This document shows positions 1 through 5,839 of a stretch of DNA of 8,435 bases, piece after piece. Source of the stretch: Treponema sp. (GTDB lineage Bacteria > Spirochaetota > Spirochaetia > Treponematales > Breznakiellaceae); NCBI GenBank assembly GCA_031272575.1, contig JAISTO010000108.1:1-8435 (forward strand), in the 5' to 3' direction. Position 1 is the stretch's first letter, and each line of letters opens with the position of its first letter. The translations under genes were made by a program, and so were the position numbers. The notes beneath the pieces were generated by a model. That model saw nothing but the letters and a program-made list of their open reading frames with translations, was not told where the DNA came from and did not search any database.

Positions 1-549
1 GATCGGCAGTTCGAAAAACTCGAACGGCTTCAGGAGCGAAACGAAAAACTCGTCGGGGGCTTGAGCAACTCGGTGGGGGAACTCATCGAGACCCTCGTTG
101 CGGGCAGGCTCTGGGAGAAATTCAAAGACACTCCCTATAGCCACCTTGGACGGGCGTATCGGCGAGTGCAAATCTTTGACGGTAATCGGGAAGTCGGGGA
201 GATCGACATACTGCTTTCCGACAGCGACCTGTGTATGGCGGTGGAAGTCAAACGGGAGCCGATACTGCGGGACATAGACCACCACCTCAAGCGCATGGAA
301 CTTATCAGGAAGTATCCGCCTGCCGAGACGATAGGCAAGAAACTGGTGGGGGCGGTGGCAGGCGGCTTTGTGCCTGCGGAGGTGCGGGACTATGCGCATG
401 CGCAGGGTTTTTTCGTCTTAACCTTTGAACCGTGCGGCGTCTTGCGCCGCACACGTAAATCGAACCCGAACTTGTTCGGGCGGAGTTTGAACGGCGAGTC
501 GGTATCTCTGGCCGAGCCGCCCGAGGGTTTCAAAGCCCGCGAGTGGTAG
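1..549 (+). CDS. PD-(D/E)XK nuclease-like protein with N-terminal coiled coil (5' end missing)
   Basis: The reading frame is open from base 1, so the true start lies upstream; 182 residues plus a stop are visible. The first ~18 residues (DRQFEKLERLQERNEKL) have the charged heptad look of a coiled coil. A PD-(D/E)XK-type core follows: a helix with Glu (GELIETLV, from about base 76), then GEIDILL (D at 205-207), then the AVEVKREP strand with the E-x-K pair at 244-252. The KKLVGAVAGGFVP strand, the YAHAQGFFVL segment and the C-terminal FKAREW match a family of short coiled-coil plus nuclease-fold proteins common in cyanobacteria and treponemes, often labelled DUF3782-like. The fold is known for DNA cleavage, but many members have no tested activity, so nuclease function is inferred from motifs. 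A TTG at 61 could be called as a start, but the coiled coil upstream is in frame and fits the family, so I treat the gene as continuing leftward. No partner gene is visible. Confidence 0.8.
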   Translation, partial: DRQFEKLERLQERNEKLVGGLSNSVGELIETLVAGRLWEKFKDTPYSHLGRAYRRVQIFDGNREVGEIDILLSDSDLCMAVEVKREPILRDIDHHLKRMELIRKYPPAETIGKKLVGAVAGGFVPAEVRDYAHAQGFFVLTFEPCGVLRRTRKSNPNLFGRSLNGESVSLAEPPEGFKAREW

Positions 550-562
550 GCGGCGCTGCGTA

Positions 563-772
563 GTGCGGATTCCCGCGTCAGACCATCTGGTCAGCGTGGC
601 GTGGTACTACAGCAATTCCGGCTGCGCGACCCACGCTGTGGGTGGGAAGGCGGCGAACCTGGCGGGGCTGCACGACATGAGCGGGAACGTGTGGGAGTGG
701 TGCTGGGACCACTGTCAACAAGTTAAGGAAAACAAGACCGTCATTGCCGGGCTTGACATAGTTCGGTTTTAA
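563..772 (+). pseudogene. Orphan fragment of a formylglycine-generating-enzyme (FGE-sulfatase) domain protein
   Basis: This open frame carries one recognisable block, from SDHLVSVAWYYSNSG through THAVGGKAANLAGLHDMSG to NVWEWCWD (about 575-714). It matches the middle of FGE-sulfatase domain proteins, where VAWYYSNS, HPVGGKxAN and GLYDMSGNVWEW are conserved. The domain is normally about 200-250 residues. Here the upstream RLPTEAEWEYA-type segment and the downstream RVLRGGSW core are both absent. After CWD the frame runs into unrelated repeat DNA, and its TAA stop (770-772) sits inside a hairpin. The frame starts only 13 bases after the nuclease gene stop, with no clear ribosome binding site. 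I read it as a decayed gene piece or a dispersed fragment rather than a working enzyme. A short expressed peptide cannot be excluded but is unlikely. Confidence 0.7.
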
Positions 773-788
773 CCGAACTACGCAATCT
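739..788. repeat. Palindromic repeat split by a second hairpin
   Basis: The segment begins CGTCATTGCCGGGCTTGAC (739-757) and ends CGCAATCT (781-788). The outer halves look like one GCCGGG / CCCGGC-type palindrome with CGTCATT and AATCT ends, the same end signature as the other palindromic repeats in this window. Between them lies a separate hairpin (757-782): 12 positions per arm with one mismatch (A758/C781) and TT at the tip. Its uninterrupted arms are AGTTCGGTT (760-768) and AACCGAACT (771-779). No T-run follows it on either strand, so a rho-independent terminator is not supported. That the inner hairpin is an insertion is inferred from the interrupted outer palindrome. Confidence 0.6.
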
Positions 789-814
789 ACTCCTCAAAAG
801 GGCCATTTTGGTAG

Positions 815-843
815 AGATGCCGCGGTCGAGCCGCGGAATGACG
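815..843 (+). repeat. GC palindromic repeat, left copy
   Basis: The arms CCGCGG (820-825) and CCGCGG (831-836) flank the loop TCGAG, with AGATG before and AATGACG after. The reverse complement of the same element, with the ATTCC variant of the arm end, occurs twice in the 98-bp repeat at the right edge (8297-8319 and 8395-8417). The element is therefore a dispersed palindrome found in both orientations. It lies downstream of the cardiolipin synthase gene and could form a 3' RNA hairpin in that transcript, but there is no T-run. Confidence 0.8.
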
Positions 844-896
844 GACGTTCCTATCCACGCGCTCCGCTCACTCACATCCACCCTCAGCCTTCGCAT

Positions 897-936
897 CACT
901 CCCCCTACTCCCTATTCCCTACTCCCTACTTCCTAC
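897..936. repeat. Heptamer tandem tract (TACTCCC type), G-quadruplex motif on the minus strand
   Basis: Units are TACTCCC (906-912), TATTCCC (913-919), TACTCCC (920-926), TACTTCC (927-933) and TAC (934-936), preceded by ACTCCCCC. On the minus strand this gives runs of 5, 3, 3 and 3 guanines separated by 4-base loops, which meets the usual G-quadruplex sequence rule. The tract runs into the stop codon of the minus-strand cardiolipin synthase gene (933-935), so the G-rich strand would be the start of that mRNA's 3' untranslated region. A related tract lies in inverted orientation at 8201-8231. Confidence 0.8.
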
Positions 937-2474
937 ATGAGAGGGGCGAAGACTCGCAGGAGGTCCTGGAATACCCGCTGGGCGGCGCTGCGGTGGCAGT
1001 CGGGGAGGGTGATTTCGCGGCAGTGGGGCAGGGTGTCGAGGAAGTCCTCGCGGACGGAGGCCACGGCGGAGGAGCGGCACATCCAGACGCCGCATTCGAA
1101 ATGCAGGTAGAGGCTGCGGAAGTCGAGGTTCGTCGTGCCGACCGCGGCGACGATGTCGTCGGAGACGAAGGACTTCGAGTGATTGAAGCCGTCACTGTAC
1201 TCGTAGACCCGTACCCCCGCGGAAATGAGTTCGCTGTAGTACGAGCGGGACACCACCGCCATGAACCATTTGTCCCAGCGGTGCGGCGTGATGATCCGCA
1301 CATCGACGCCGCTCTTCGCCGCGAGGCAGAGCGCGCTCAAGAGGTTTTCGTCAACCACAAGGTAGGGCGTGTTGATGTACACATAGCGTTCCGCGTTGTT
1401 GATGATTTGGATATACACGTGCTCGCCGACATTTTCCGTGTCGTAGGGGCTGTCGGCGTAGGGCTGGACAAAGCCGTCCGAGGGGGTGGGGCATTCATCA
1501 AACTCCCAGGGGAAAAAGAGTTCGAGATTGTCCTGCGCCGCGTGAAAAAGATTCCACATTTGCAAAAAAATCAGCGTGAGCGCCCAGGCCCCTTCACCTT
1601 CAAGCATGACGCCGGCGTCTTTCCAATGGCCGAAGCGCGTTTTCACGTTCACATACTCGTCCGCCAGATTGACGCCGCCGGTGAACGCGGTCTTGCCGTC
1701 TATGCAGACGATTTTGCGGTGGTCGCGGTTGTTCTGCTGCGAAGAGAGAATCGGCTTAAACGGATTGAACACGATGCACTTGATCCCCTTGACTTCGAGA
1801 CGGTGCTTGTAATCGACGGGCAGAGTCATAATCGAGCCGATGTCGTCATACATCAATCTGACGTCGACGCCGGAGGCGGCTTTGCGTTCAAGGATGTCTA
1901 TCGTGCGATCGAGAATGTCCCCGGGACTCAAAATGAAAAATTCAATAAAGATATATTTTTCCGCTTTTTCCAGTTCGGTAAACATACGCGCGAAAAACGC
2001 TTCGCCCGACGAAAAGTAGGCCGCCTGTGTATGCGTGAAGAGCGGGAAGCCCGCGCGCTCCTGCAAATAGCGCGCCTGCTTTTCGTGGTCGGGGCAGGCC
2101 GCATGGATTTCCGGCAGGCGGTCGCCGCAGAGGCGGTAGAACGCTTTTGCGCGCTCGTCGCTTGCGTTCATTAGGCGGATGCGTTTTTTCGAATCGGTCT
2201 GGGAATGAATGACGATGTAGATGAGCCCGCCGAAAATGGGAAACAGCAGAATCAAAAATATCCACGTGAGTTTGTACGCGGGCTTTTCTTTTTTGTTGAG
2301 GATATAGAGGCATACGATGATGGAAACGCCGGTGAGCCCGGTGTGGACATATTTGAAGGTGCGGATAGAACTGGTCGGCAGGATAATGATCACCGCGATT
2401 TGGACGAGGAGGATGAAACAGACAAAGAGCCGGCGGCGGAAGATCAGCCACATCCAGCGTTTGAGATTGTTCAT
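933..2474 (-). CDS. cls: Cardiolipin synthase (phospholipase D superfamily)
   Basis: This 513-residue protein is predicted to make cardiolipin at the inner membrane by phosphatidyl transfer between lipid head groups. Three hydrophobic segments occupy roughly residues 14-34, 43-60 and 68-90. Two HKD catalytic motifs follow: H252-x-K254-x4-D259 then TGGVNLADEY, and H432-x-K434-x4-D439 then GTTNLDFRSLYLHFE. Both are complete, and the length fits bacterial ClsA-type enzymes (about 480-510 residues). I chose the ATG at 2474 because MNNLKRW leads straight into the first membrane segment. An in-frame start at 2525 would add 17 residues inside the upstream gene. The upstream stop (2478-2476) is one base away, in the arrangement TAG-C-ATG, and no strong Shine-Dalgarno is near, so translation is probably coupled. 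The stop codon lies in the heptamer tract. Function is secure at family level; ClsA versus a paralogue is not resolved. Confidence 0.93.
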   Translation of the reverse strand: MNNLKRWMWLIFRRRLFVCFILLVQIAVIIILPTSSIRTFKYVHTGLTGVSIIVCLYILNKKEKPAYKLTWIFLILLFPIFGGLIYIVIHSQTDSKKRIRLMNASDERAKAFYRLCGDRLPEIHAACPDHEKQARYLQERAGFPLFTHTQAAYFSSGEAFFARMFTELEKAEKYIFIEFFILSPGDILDRTIDILERKAASGVDVRLMYDDIGSIMTLPVDYKHRLEVKGIKCIVFNPFKPILSSQQNNRDHRKIVCIDGKTAFTGGVNLADEYVNVKTRFGHWKDAGVMLEGEGAWALTLIFLQMWNLFHAAQDNLELFFPWEFDECPTPSDGFVQPYADSPYDTENVGEHVYIQIINNAERYVYINTPYLVVDENLLSALCLAAKSGVDVRIITPHRWDKWFMAVVSRSYYSELISAGVRVYEYSDGFNHSKSFVSDDIVAAVGTTNLDFRSLYLHFECGVWMCRSSAVASVREDFLDTLPHCREITLPDCHRSAAQRVFQDLLRVFAPLM

Positions 2475-2475
2475 G

Positions 2476-3132
2476 CTATACAGGCCAGGGACCGGCCCCC
2501 TCCCTGACGAGCGCGGGCTCGCCATCGCGCAGATCGAGGATGGTGGAAAAAAGGCGCTCGCGCTCTTCCCCCGGATCGAGGATTAGGGTGATGGCGGGGA
2601 TAGCCTCGAGTTCCCAGCCCCCATCGAAGAGGTCGGCGACGTTGTCGCTGGCGATTTCATCATCAATGGCGGCGTCGTCTTGCCACGCCGCCGCCATGCT
2701 CCGCTTCGCCGTGATCCCGTAGAGGGGGCGCCCCAGCGCGGCCACGAGCGCCGCCGGCACCGGATGGTCCGGCAGGCGGAGCGCGATCTCGGCGCGCTTC
2801 AGGCCGAGGGCCTTTTCCGTGCCCGGCAGGGTCCGCAGGAGGAAGGCATAGGGCCCCGGGCTTAAGCGCTTTATCTGCCTGAAGCAGCGGTTCCCGATGG
2901 CGCAGAACTCGCTTACCTGCGAGAGCCCCGCGCAGATGAGGGTGAAGTGCCCCTCGTCCCTCGCGCCGGAGAGCCCGCGCAGGCGCTTCAGCCCCTCCCG
3001 CGACTCCATCGAACATACCACGCTCCAACTGGTGTCCGTGGGGATAGCGGCCAGCCCCCCATCTTCCAGGATATGCGCCGCCCGCCTGAGTATGCGGTCG
3101 TCGATATTGCGCGGAACGACATACTCTATCAT
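2476..3132 (-). CDS. YciO-like protein of the Sua5/YrdC family
   Basis: This 218-residue protein has the YrdC fold used by threonylcarbamoyl-AMP synthases, which supply the t6A modification of tRNA. Visible blocks are GGLAAIPTDTSW (residues 25-36), RLRGLSGARDEGHFTLIC (50-67), SPGPYAFLLR (91-100), IALRLPDHPVPAALVAALGRPL (from 116) and a C-terminal PALVREGAG (206-214). The HFTLIC block and VREGxG ending resemble E. coli YciO more than TsaC or Sua5, which carry KGRP..KPL here. I therefore do not call it tsaC; the YciO role is not settled to my knowledge. The start at 3132 (MIEYVVPRN) fits the family N-terminus. An in-frame start at 3198 would run through the promoter and add MSLSTPLRMTCGHAR, which looks like translated repeat DNA. 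It is the first gene of a pair with cls. Confidence 0.82.
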   Translation of the reverse strand: MIEYVVPRNIDDRILRRAAHILEDGGLAAIPTDTSWSVVCSMESREGLKRLRGLSGARDEGHFTLICAGLSQVSEFCAIGNRCFRQIKRLSPGPYAFLLRTLPGTEKALGLKRAEIALRLPDHPVPAALVAALGRPLYGITAKRSMAAAWQDDAAIDDEIASDNVADLFDGGWELEAIPAITLILDPGEERERLFSTILDLRDGEPALVREGAGPWPV

Positions 3133-3139
3133 ACAGGGT

Positions 3140-3169
3140 AGTATAACATAGAGGCGGGCGTGTCCGCAA
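3140..3169 (-). promoter_or_regulatory. Predicted sigma-70-type promoter for the YciO-like gene and cls
   Basis: On the minus strand, TTGCGG (3169-3164) and TATACT (3145-3140) are separated by 18 bases. The -10 ends only 7 bases before the ATG at 3132, so transcription would begin at or next to the start codon. No Shine-Dalgarno is present in those bases, which fits a leaderless mRNA. This is motif reading only; no start site has been mapped. Confidence 0.5.
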
Positions 3170-3231
3170 GTCATTCTGAGAGGAGTGGATAAACTCATAT
3201 TTCCTTTTGAAAAAGCCGATAAAAGAACCGT

Positions 3232-3236
3232 AGGGG
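3232..3236 (+). promoter_or_regulatory. Ribosome binding site of the SPOR/DPBB protein gene
   Basis: AGGGG lies 7 bases before the ATG at 3244, a normal Shine-Dalgarno spacing, and supports that start. I could not identify a convincing -35/-10 pair for this gene in the 111-base divergent intergenic region; GATAAA at 3218-3223 is a weak -10 candidate. Confidence 0.6.
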
Positions 3237-3243
3237 TATAAGT

Positions 3244-5823
3244 ATGAGAAAAATCATCATTGTGCTTGGCACAGTGCTCTGCTCGTTCCTTTTTCTGAAC
3301 TTTGAAGGGGCGGGCGCGCCTGCGGGCCGGGGGGAACTTCCCGAAAACGGCTACTACGTGGCGACGAACGATTTTCCGCGAAACACGATTGTCGAGGTGA
3401 CGAACCCGGTGACCAACCGCAGCGTACGGGCGCGGGTCTACGGAACGCTGGAAGGTCCGGCCGGACTTACCGCGAAACTTTCGCGCGAGGCGGCCGCGGC
3501 CATAGGACTCGAAACCGCCATTACCGGCAGAATCCGCATCGAGCAGTTTTCTGAGCGGCGCGCCGACACCGCGCTGGGGCCGGCTTCCGGCGGAGCCGCG
3601 GCCGATCCGGACCGGAACCCGCAGGCGCAGGTAATCGCGAACGCGGCTTCTCCTGTTCCGGACAGTCCCTACTACGCGGAGGCGCTGCCCCGCACACAGA
3701 CGCCGGACACGGGCATCCGCAATGTGCCGCAGGGCTTCGAACCCCCGGCGCCGTACACGCCCGCGCCGCCGGCCGTCACCTATACGCCGCCGGTACCTCC
3801 CACCCCCGCGCCGGAGCGCGCCGAAACGTCCGCGCCGCTGCAGGAGCCGCAGGCGAACCGCGTCTTTTTGCCGGACATTCCATCGCCTGACAGTCGAAAT
3901 TCTAACGTAAGGCCGGAAACTTCAATGTCGGTCAGAAATCCGACGCAGGGTCGAGAAACTACGCAATTACCCCTGCCGCAGAGCCGCTCTTACGGCCAGG
4001 CGGAGGCGTCGGTGACGCCGCAGAGTCCCCGCACTACGCAGATACGCATCGAGGAGCCGCAGGTTCCCGCGCCGTCCTACAGCGCGCCGGAGGTGAGCAT
4101 AAGGGAGACGCCGCAGATTCGGCAATTGCCCGCGGCCCACCCCAGGGAAACGCCGGAAATATCGACGCCGTCAGGTACGCCGCGGGCGGCATCTTCAGGC
4201 GCGGCATCGGGCGCGGGCATTGCGGAGGGGCCCTCGTATTCGGTACGGACGCCGGAACGCGCCGAAGCCTACGGCGGCGCGGCCCGTCCCCAGCCGCGGG
4301 TTTCCGTCAACATTGACGAGGGGCCCAGTATTCCTGCCCCGACTCCGCCGGAAACGCCGGAGGTCTCGTATTCCAGGACAACGCCCCGCGCCGCGGGCAC
4401 AAACATGGCGGAGGCCCTTTCACCTTCAAGCCCGCCCCCGGCTGCGCCCCCTGATCGTCCCGAAGCCTACTACGGGGGCGTCTCGCGCGGCGCGAACGGA
4501 AGCGGGAATGTCACCATAAACGAGGACCCGCGCATGCCCGCGCGCCCCGCGCCGGAGACGCCCGAAGCCTACTACGGCGGGCGAAGACCTGCCGCGCAGT
4601 CCGGCGGGCCGGTCAACATAAGTGAAACACCGACCCTGCCCGCGCGCCCCGCGCCGGAGACGCCCGAGGCTTACTACGGCGGGCGAAGACCTGCCGCGCA
4701 GTCCGGCGGGCCGGTCAACATAAGCGAAACGCCGACCCTGTCCGCGCGCCCCGCGCCGGAACGTCCCGAGGCGTACCGCGCCTCGGGCGCCAACTCCGCG
4801 GGAGGGGGCGCGCTCGATATTACCGAGGCGCCCTCCCTGCCCGTGCGCCCCGCGCCCACGCCGCCGGAGCCGCCTGAAACGTCCTATGCGGCGGCGCTGC
4901 CGGACGGCGCGGAGGTCGGCGAGATCACGGATACGCCCGCGCTGGTCATCGCGCCCCCCCCTCCCCCGCCTGCCCCGCCGGAAACATCCGGGGCGGCGGC
5001 GCTGCCTGAGGGGGCGGCGCTCAGCGAGATCACCGAGACGCCCGCGCTTGCCGCGCGCCCCGCGCCCCCGGCCCCTGTCCGGCCCGACGCGCACAGCCCC
5101 CTGCGCGCGCCTGAGGGTACCGATTTAAGAACGGTAAGTGATATACCCGGCTGGGAACTCCCCAACCAGGGGGTCAGCGCTTCGGGCGCGGAGACCGACG
5201 CCATAGCGCGGGGCCCCGGGGAGACAGCGCCGGGGGCGGTGCGGGACCTGCCCGGCTGGGAACTTCCCAACCAGGGGGGCAGCGCTTCGGGCGCGGAGGC
5301 GCTCGGCATCGCCAAAGTGCCGCGTAACAGCGAGACTAACATTGACGCGAGTCCCACGCCGGGGGCGCTGAGACCGGCGGAACGGCCGGAAACGCTTACG
5401 GTGCCGGGTACTATGCTCAAAAGTGAGTACATGCTTGTGCCCGCCGGTGAACGGCCGCCGCCTTTCACGTTGACCGAGGCCCTGCCCGCTGAAGACACGG
5501 ACGCGCAGAAACCGGGCGCCCAGCCTGACACTGCCGCGCCTTCCGCGCCTTCCGCGTCGAGCACCCGCGTACCGCTCGTCAGGGAGTTGGAACGGGGAAA
5601 GTATTACCTGCAACTGGCCGCGATGAGCAAGATGGAAAATGTCGAGGCCGAGTTGGCCCGCCTCGGCTCGACCGCGCTGCCCGTTAAGGTGCAGAACGCG
5701 GGGAGCGAGGTCCAGCCCGTGTACCGCATCCTGATAGGGCCGGTGAACCTGGGCGAGAGCGGCGCGCTCCTCCAGCAGTTCAAGGTTTCAGGCTACAGAG
5801 ACGCCTTCGTAAGGAGCAACTAG
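3244..5823 (+). CDS. Secreted or envelope protein: degenerate DPBB domain, long repeat linker, C-terminal SPOR domain
   Basis: The product has 859 residues. Residues 1-27 form a signal peptide (MRKIIIVLGTVLCSFLFLNF, then a small-residue stretch). Cys13 sits too early for a typical lipobox, so I do not call it a lipoprotein. Residues 36-102 resemble the double-psi beta barrel of RlpA proteins (NTIVEVTNPVTNRSVRARV, then LTAKLSREAAAAIGL), but the usual NDRGP loop carrying the lytic-transglycosylase Asp is replaced by YGTLEGP, so catalysis is doubtful. About residues 104-783 are Pro/Ala/Glu-rich and probably disordered, with recurring motifs such as PEAYYGG and PGWELPNQG. Residues 784-859 form a SPOR domain (YYLQLAAMS, YRILIGPV, GYRDAFV), a fold known to bind denuded septal peptidoglycan. 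The likely role is binding peptidoglycan in the periplasm at division sites, with the linker spanning distance. It is divergent from the YciO-like gene and convergent with the TPR gene (16 bp between stops). The DPBB call is less sure than SPOR. Confidence 0.85.
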   Translation: MRKIIIVLGTVLCSFLFLNFEGAGAPAGRGELPENGYYVATNDFPRNTIVEVTNPVTNRSVRARVYGTLEGPAGLTAKLSREAAAAIGLETAITGRIRIEQFSERRADTALGPASGGAAADPDRNPQAQVIANAASPVPDSPYYAEALPRTQTPDTGIRNVPQGFEPPAPYTPAPPAVTYTPPVPPTPAPERAETSAPLQEPQANRVFLPDIPSPDSRNSNVRPETSMSVRNPTQGRETTQLPLPQSRSYGQAEASVTPQSPRTTQIRIEEPQVPAPSYSAPEVSIRETPQIRQLPAAHPRETPEISTPSGTPRAASSGAASGAGIAEGPSYSVRTPERAEAYGGAARPQPRVSVNIDEGPSIPAPTPPETPEVSYSRTTPRAAGTNMAEALSPSSPPPAAPPDRPEAYYGGVSRGANGSGNVTINEDPRMPARPAPETPEAYYGGRRPAAQSGGPVNISETPTLPARPAPETPEAYYGGRRPAAQSGGPVNISETPTLSARPAPERPEAYRASGANSAGGGALDITEAPSLPVRPAPTPPEPPETSYAAALPDGAEVGEITDTPALVIAPPPPPPAPPETSGAAALPEGAALSEITETPALAARPAPPAPVRPDAHSPLRAPEGTDLRTVSDIPGWELPNQGVSASGAETDAIARGPGETAPGAVRDLPGWELPNQGGSASGAEALGIAKVPRNSETNIDASPTPGALRPAERPETLTVPGTMLKSEYMLVPAGERPPPFTLTEALPAEDTDAQKPGAQPDTAAPSAPSASSTRVPLVRELERGKYYLQLAAMSKMENVEAELARLGSTALPVKVQNAGSEVQPVYRILIGPVNLGESGALLQQFKVSGYRDAFVRSN
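4537..4740 (+). repeat. Two 102-bp in-frame tandem repeats in the SPOR protein linker
   Basis: Copies 4537-4638 and 4639-4740 match at 98 of 102 bases and encode identical 34-residue units running from PARPAPETPEAYYGG to NISETPTL. All four differences are third-codon changes (GAA/GAG, GCC/GCT, AGT/AGC, ACA/ACG). A third, degenerate copy begins at 4741. Weaker relatives lie upstream (PEAYYGGVSRG near 4460) and downstream (ITEAPSLPVRPAP near 4820). Confidence 0.92.
5146..5298 (+). repeat. Second direct repeat in the SPOR protein linker (105-bp period)
   Basis: Segments 5146-5193 and 5251-5298 match at 46 of 48 bases and encode PGWELPNQG followed by V or G, then SASGAE. The bases between the copies are not conserved. 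The motif is unlike the PEAYYGG units upstream, so the linker contains at least two repeat families. The Trp- and Leu-containing core is unusual in an otherwise Pro/Ala-rich linker and could be a short binding motif; that is inference. Confidence 0.88.
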
Positions 5824-5839
5824 CCGGCGGGGATGCTGA

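Noticed and set aside
759..836. Rho-independent terminators at the 757-782 or 820-836 hairpins
   Set aside because: Neither hairpin is followed by a T-run on either strand. They fit the dispersed palindromic repeats better.
739..843. CRISPR-like array
   Set aside because: The repeats are palindromic elements of different sequence without regular spacers, and no cas gene is present. The 98-bp units at the right edge are direct tandem copies without unique spacers.
993..2174. 393-codon open frame on the plus strand opposite cls
   Set aside because: It is antisense to a gene with two intact catalytic motifs, has no recognisable domain, and is a by-product of high GC content.
2475..2525. Longer cls start at 2525
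   Set aside because: It would add 17 polar residues before the membrane segment and overlap the upstream gene by about 50 bases. The ATG at 2474 fits the family and the coupled junction.
3133..3198. N-terminal extension of the YciO-like gene to an in-frame start at 3198
   Set aside because: The extra residues (MSLSTPLRMTCGHAR and on) cross the predicted promoter, do not match the family N-terminus, and look like translation of a degenerate intergenic repeat (TCATTCTGAG on the plus strand at 3171-3180).
3276..3290. Lipobox at Cys13 of the SPOR protein
   Set aside because: The cysteine lies too early, inside the hydrophobic core, and the preceding residues (TVL) do not match even a relaxed spirochaetal lipobox well.
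4426..5564. Long minus-strand open frames opposite the SPOR gene linker
   Set aside because: Their Arg/Gly- or Ser/Ala-rich translations mirror the GC-rich repeats of the plus-strand gene and show no independent motif.
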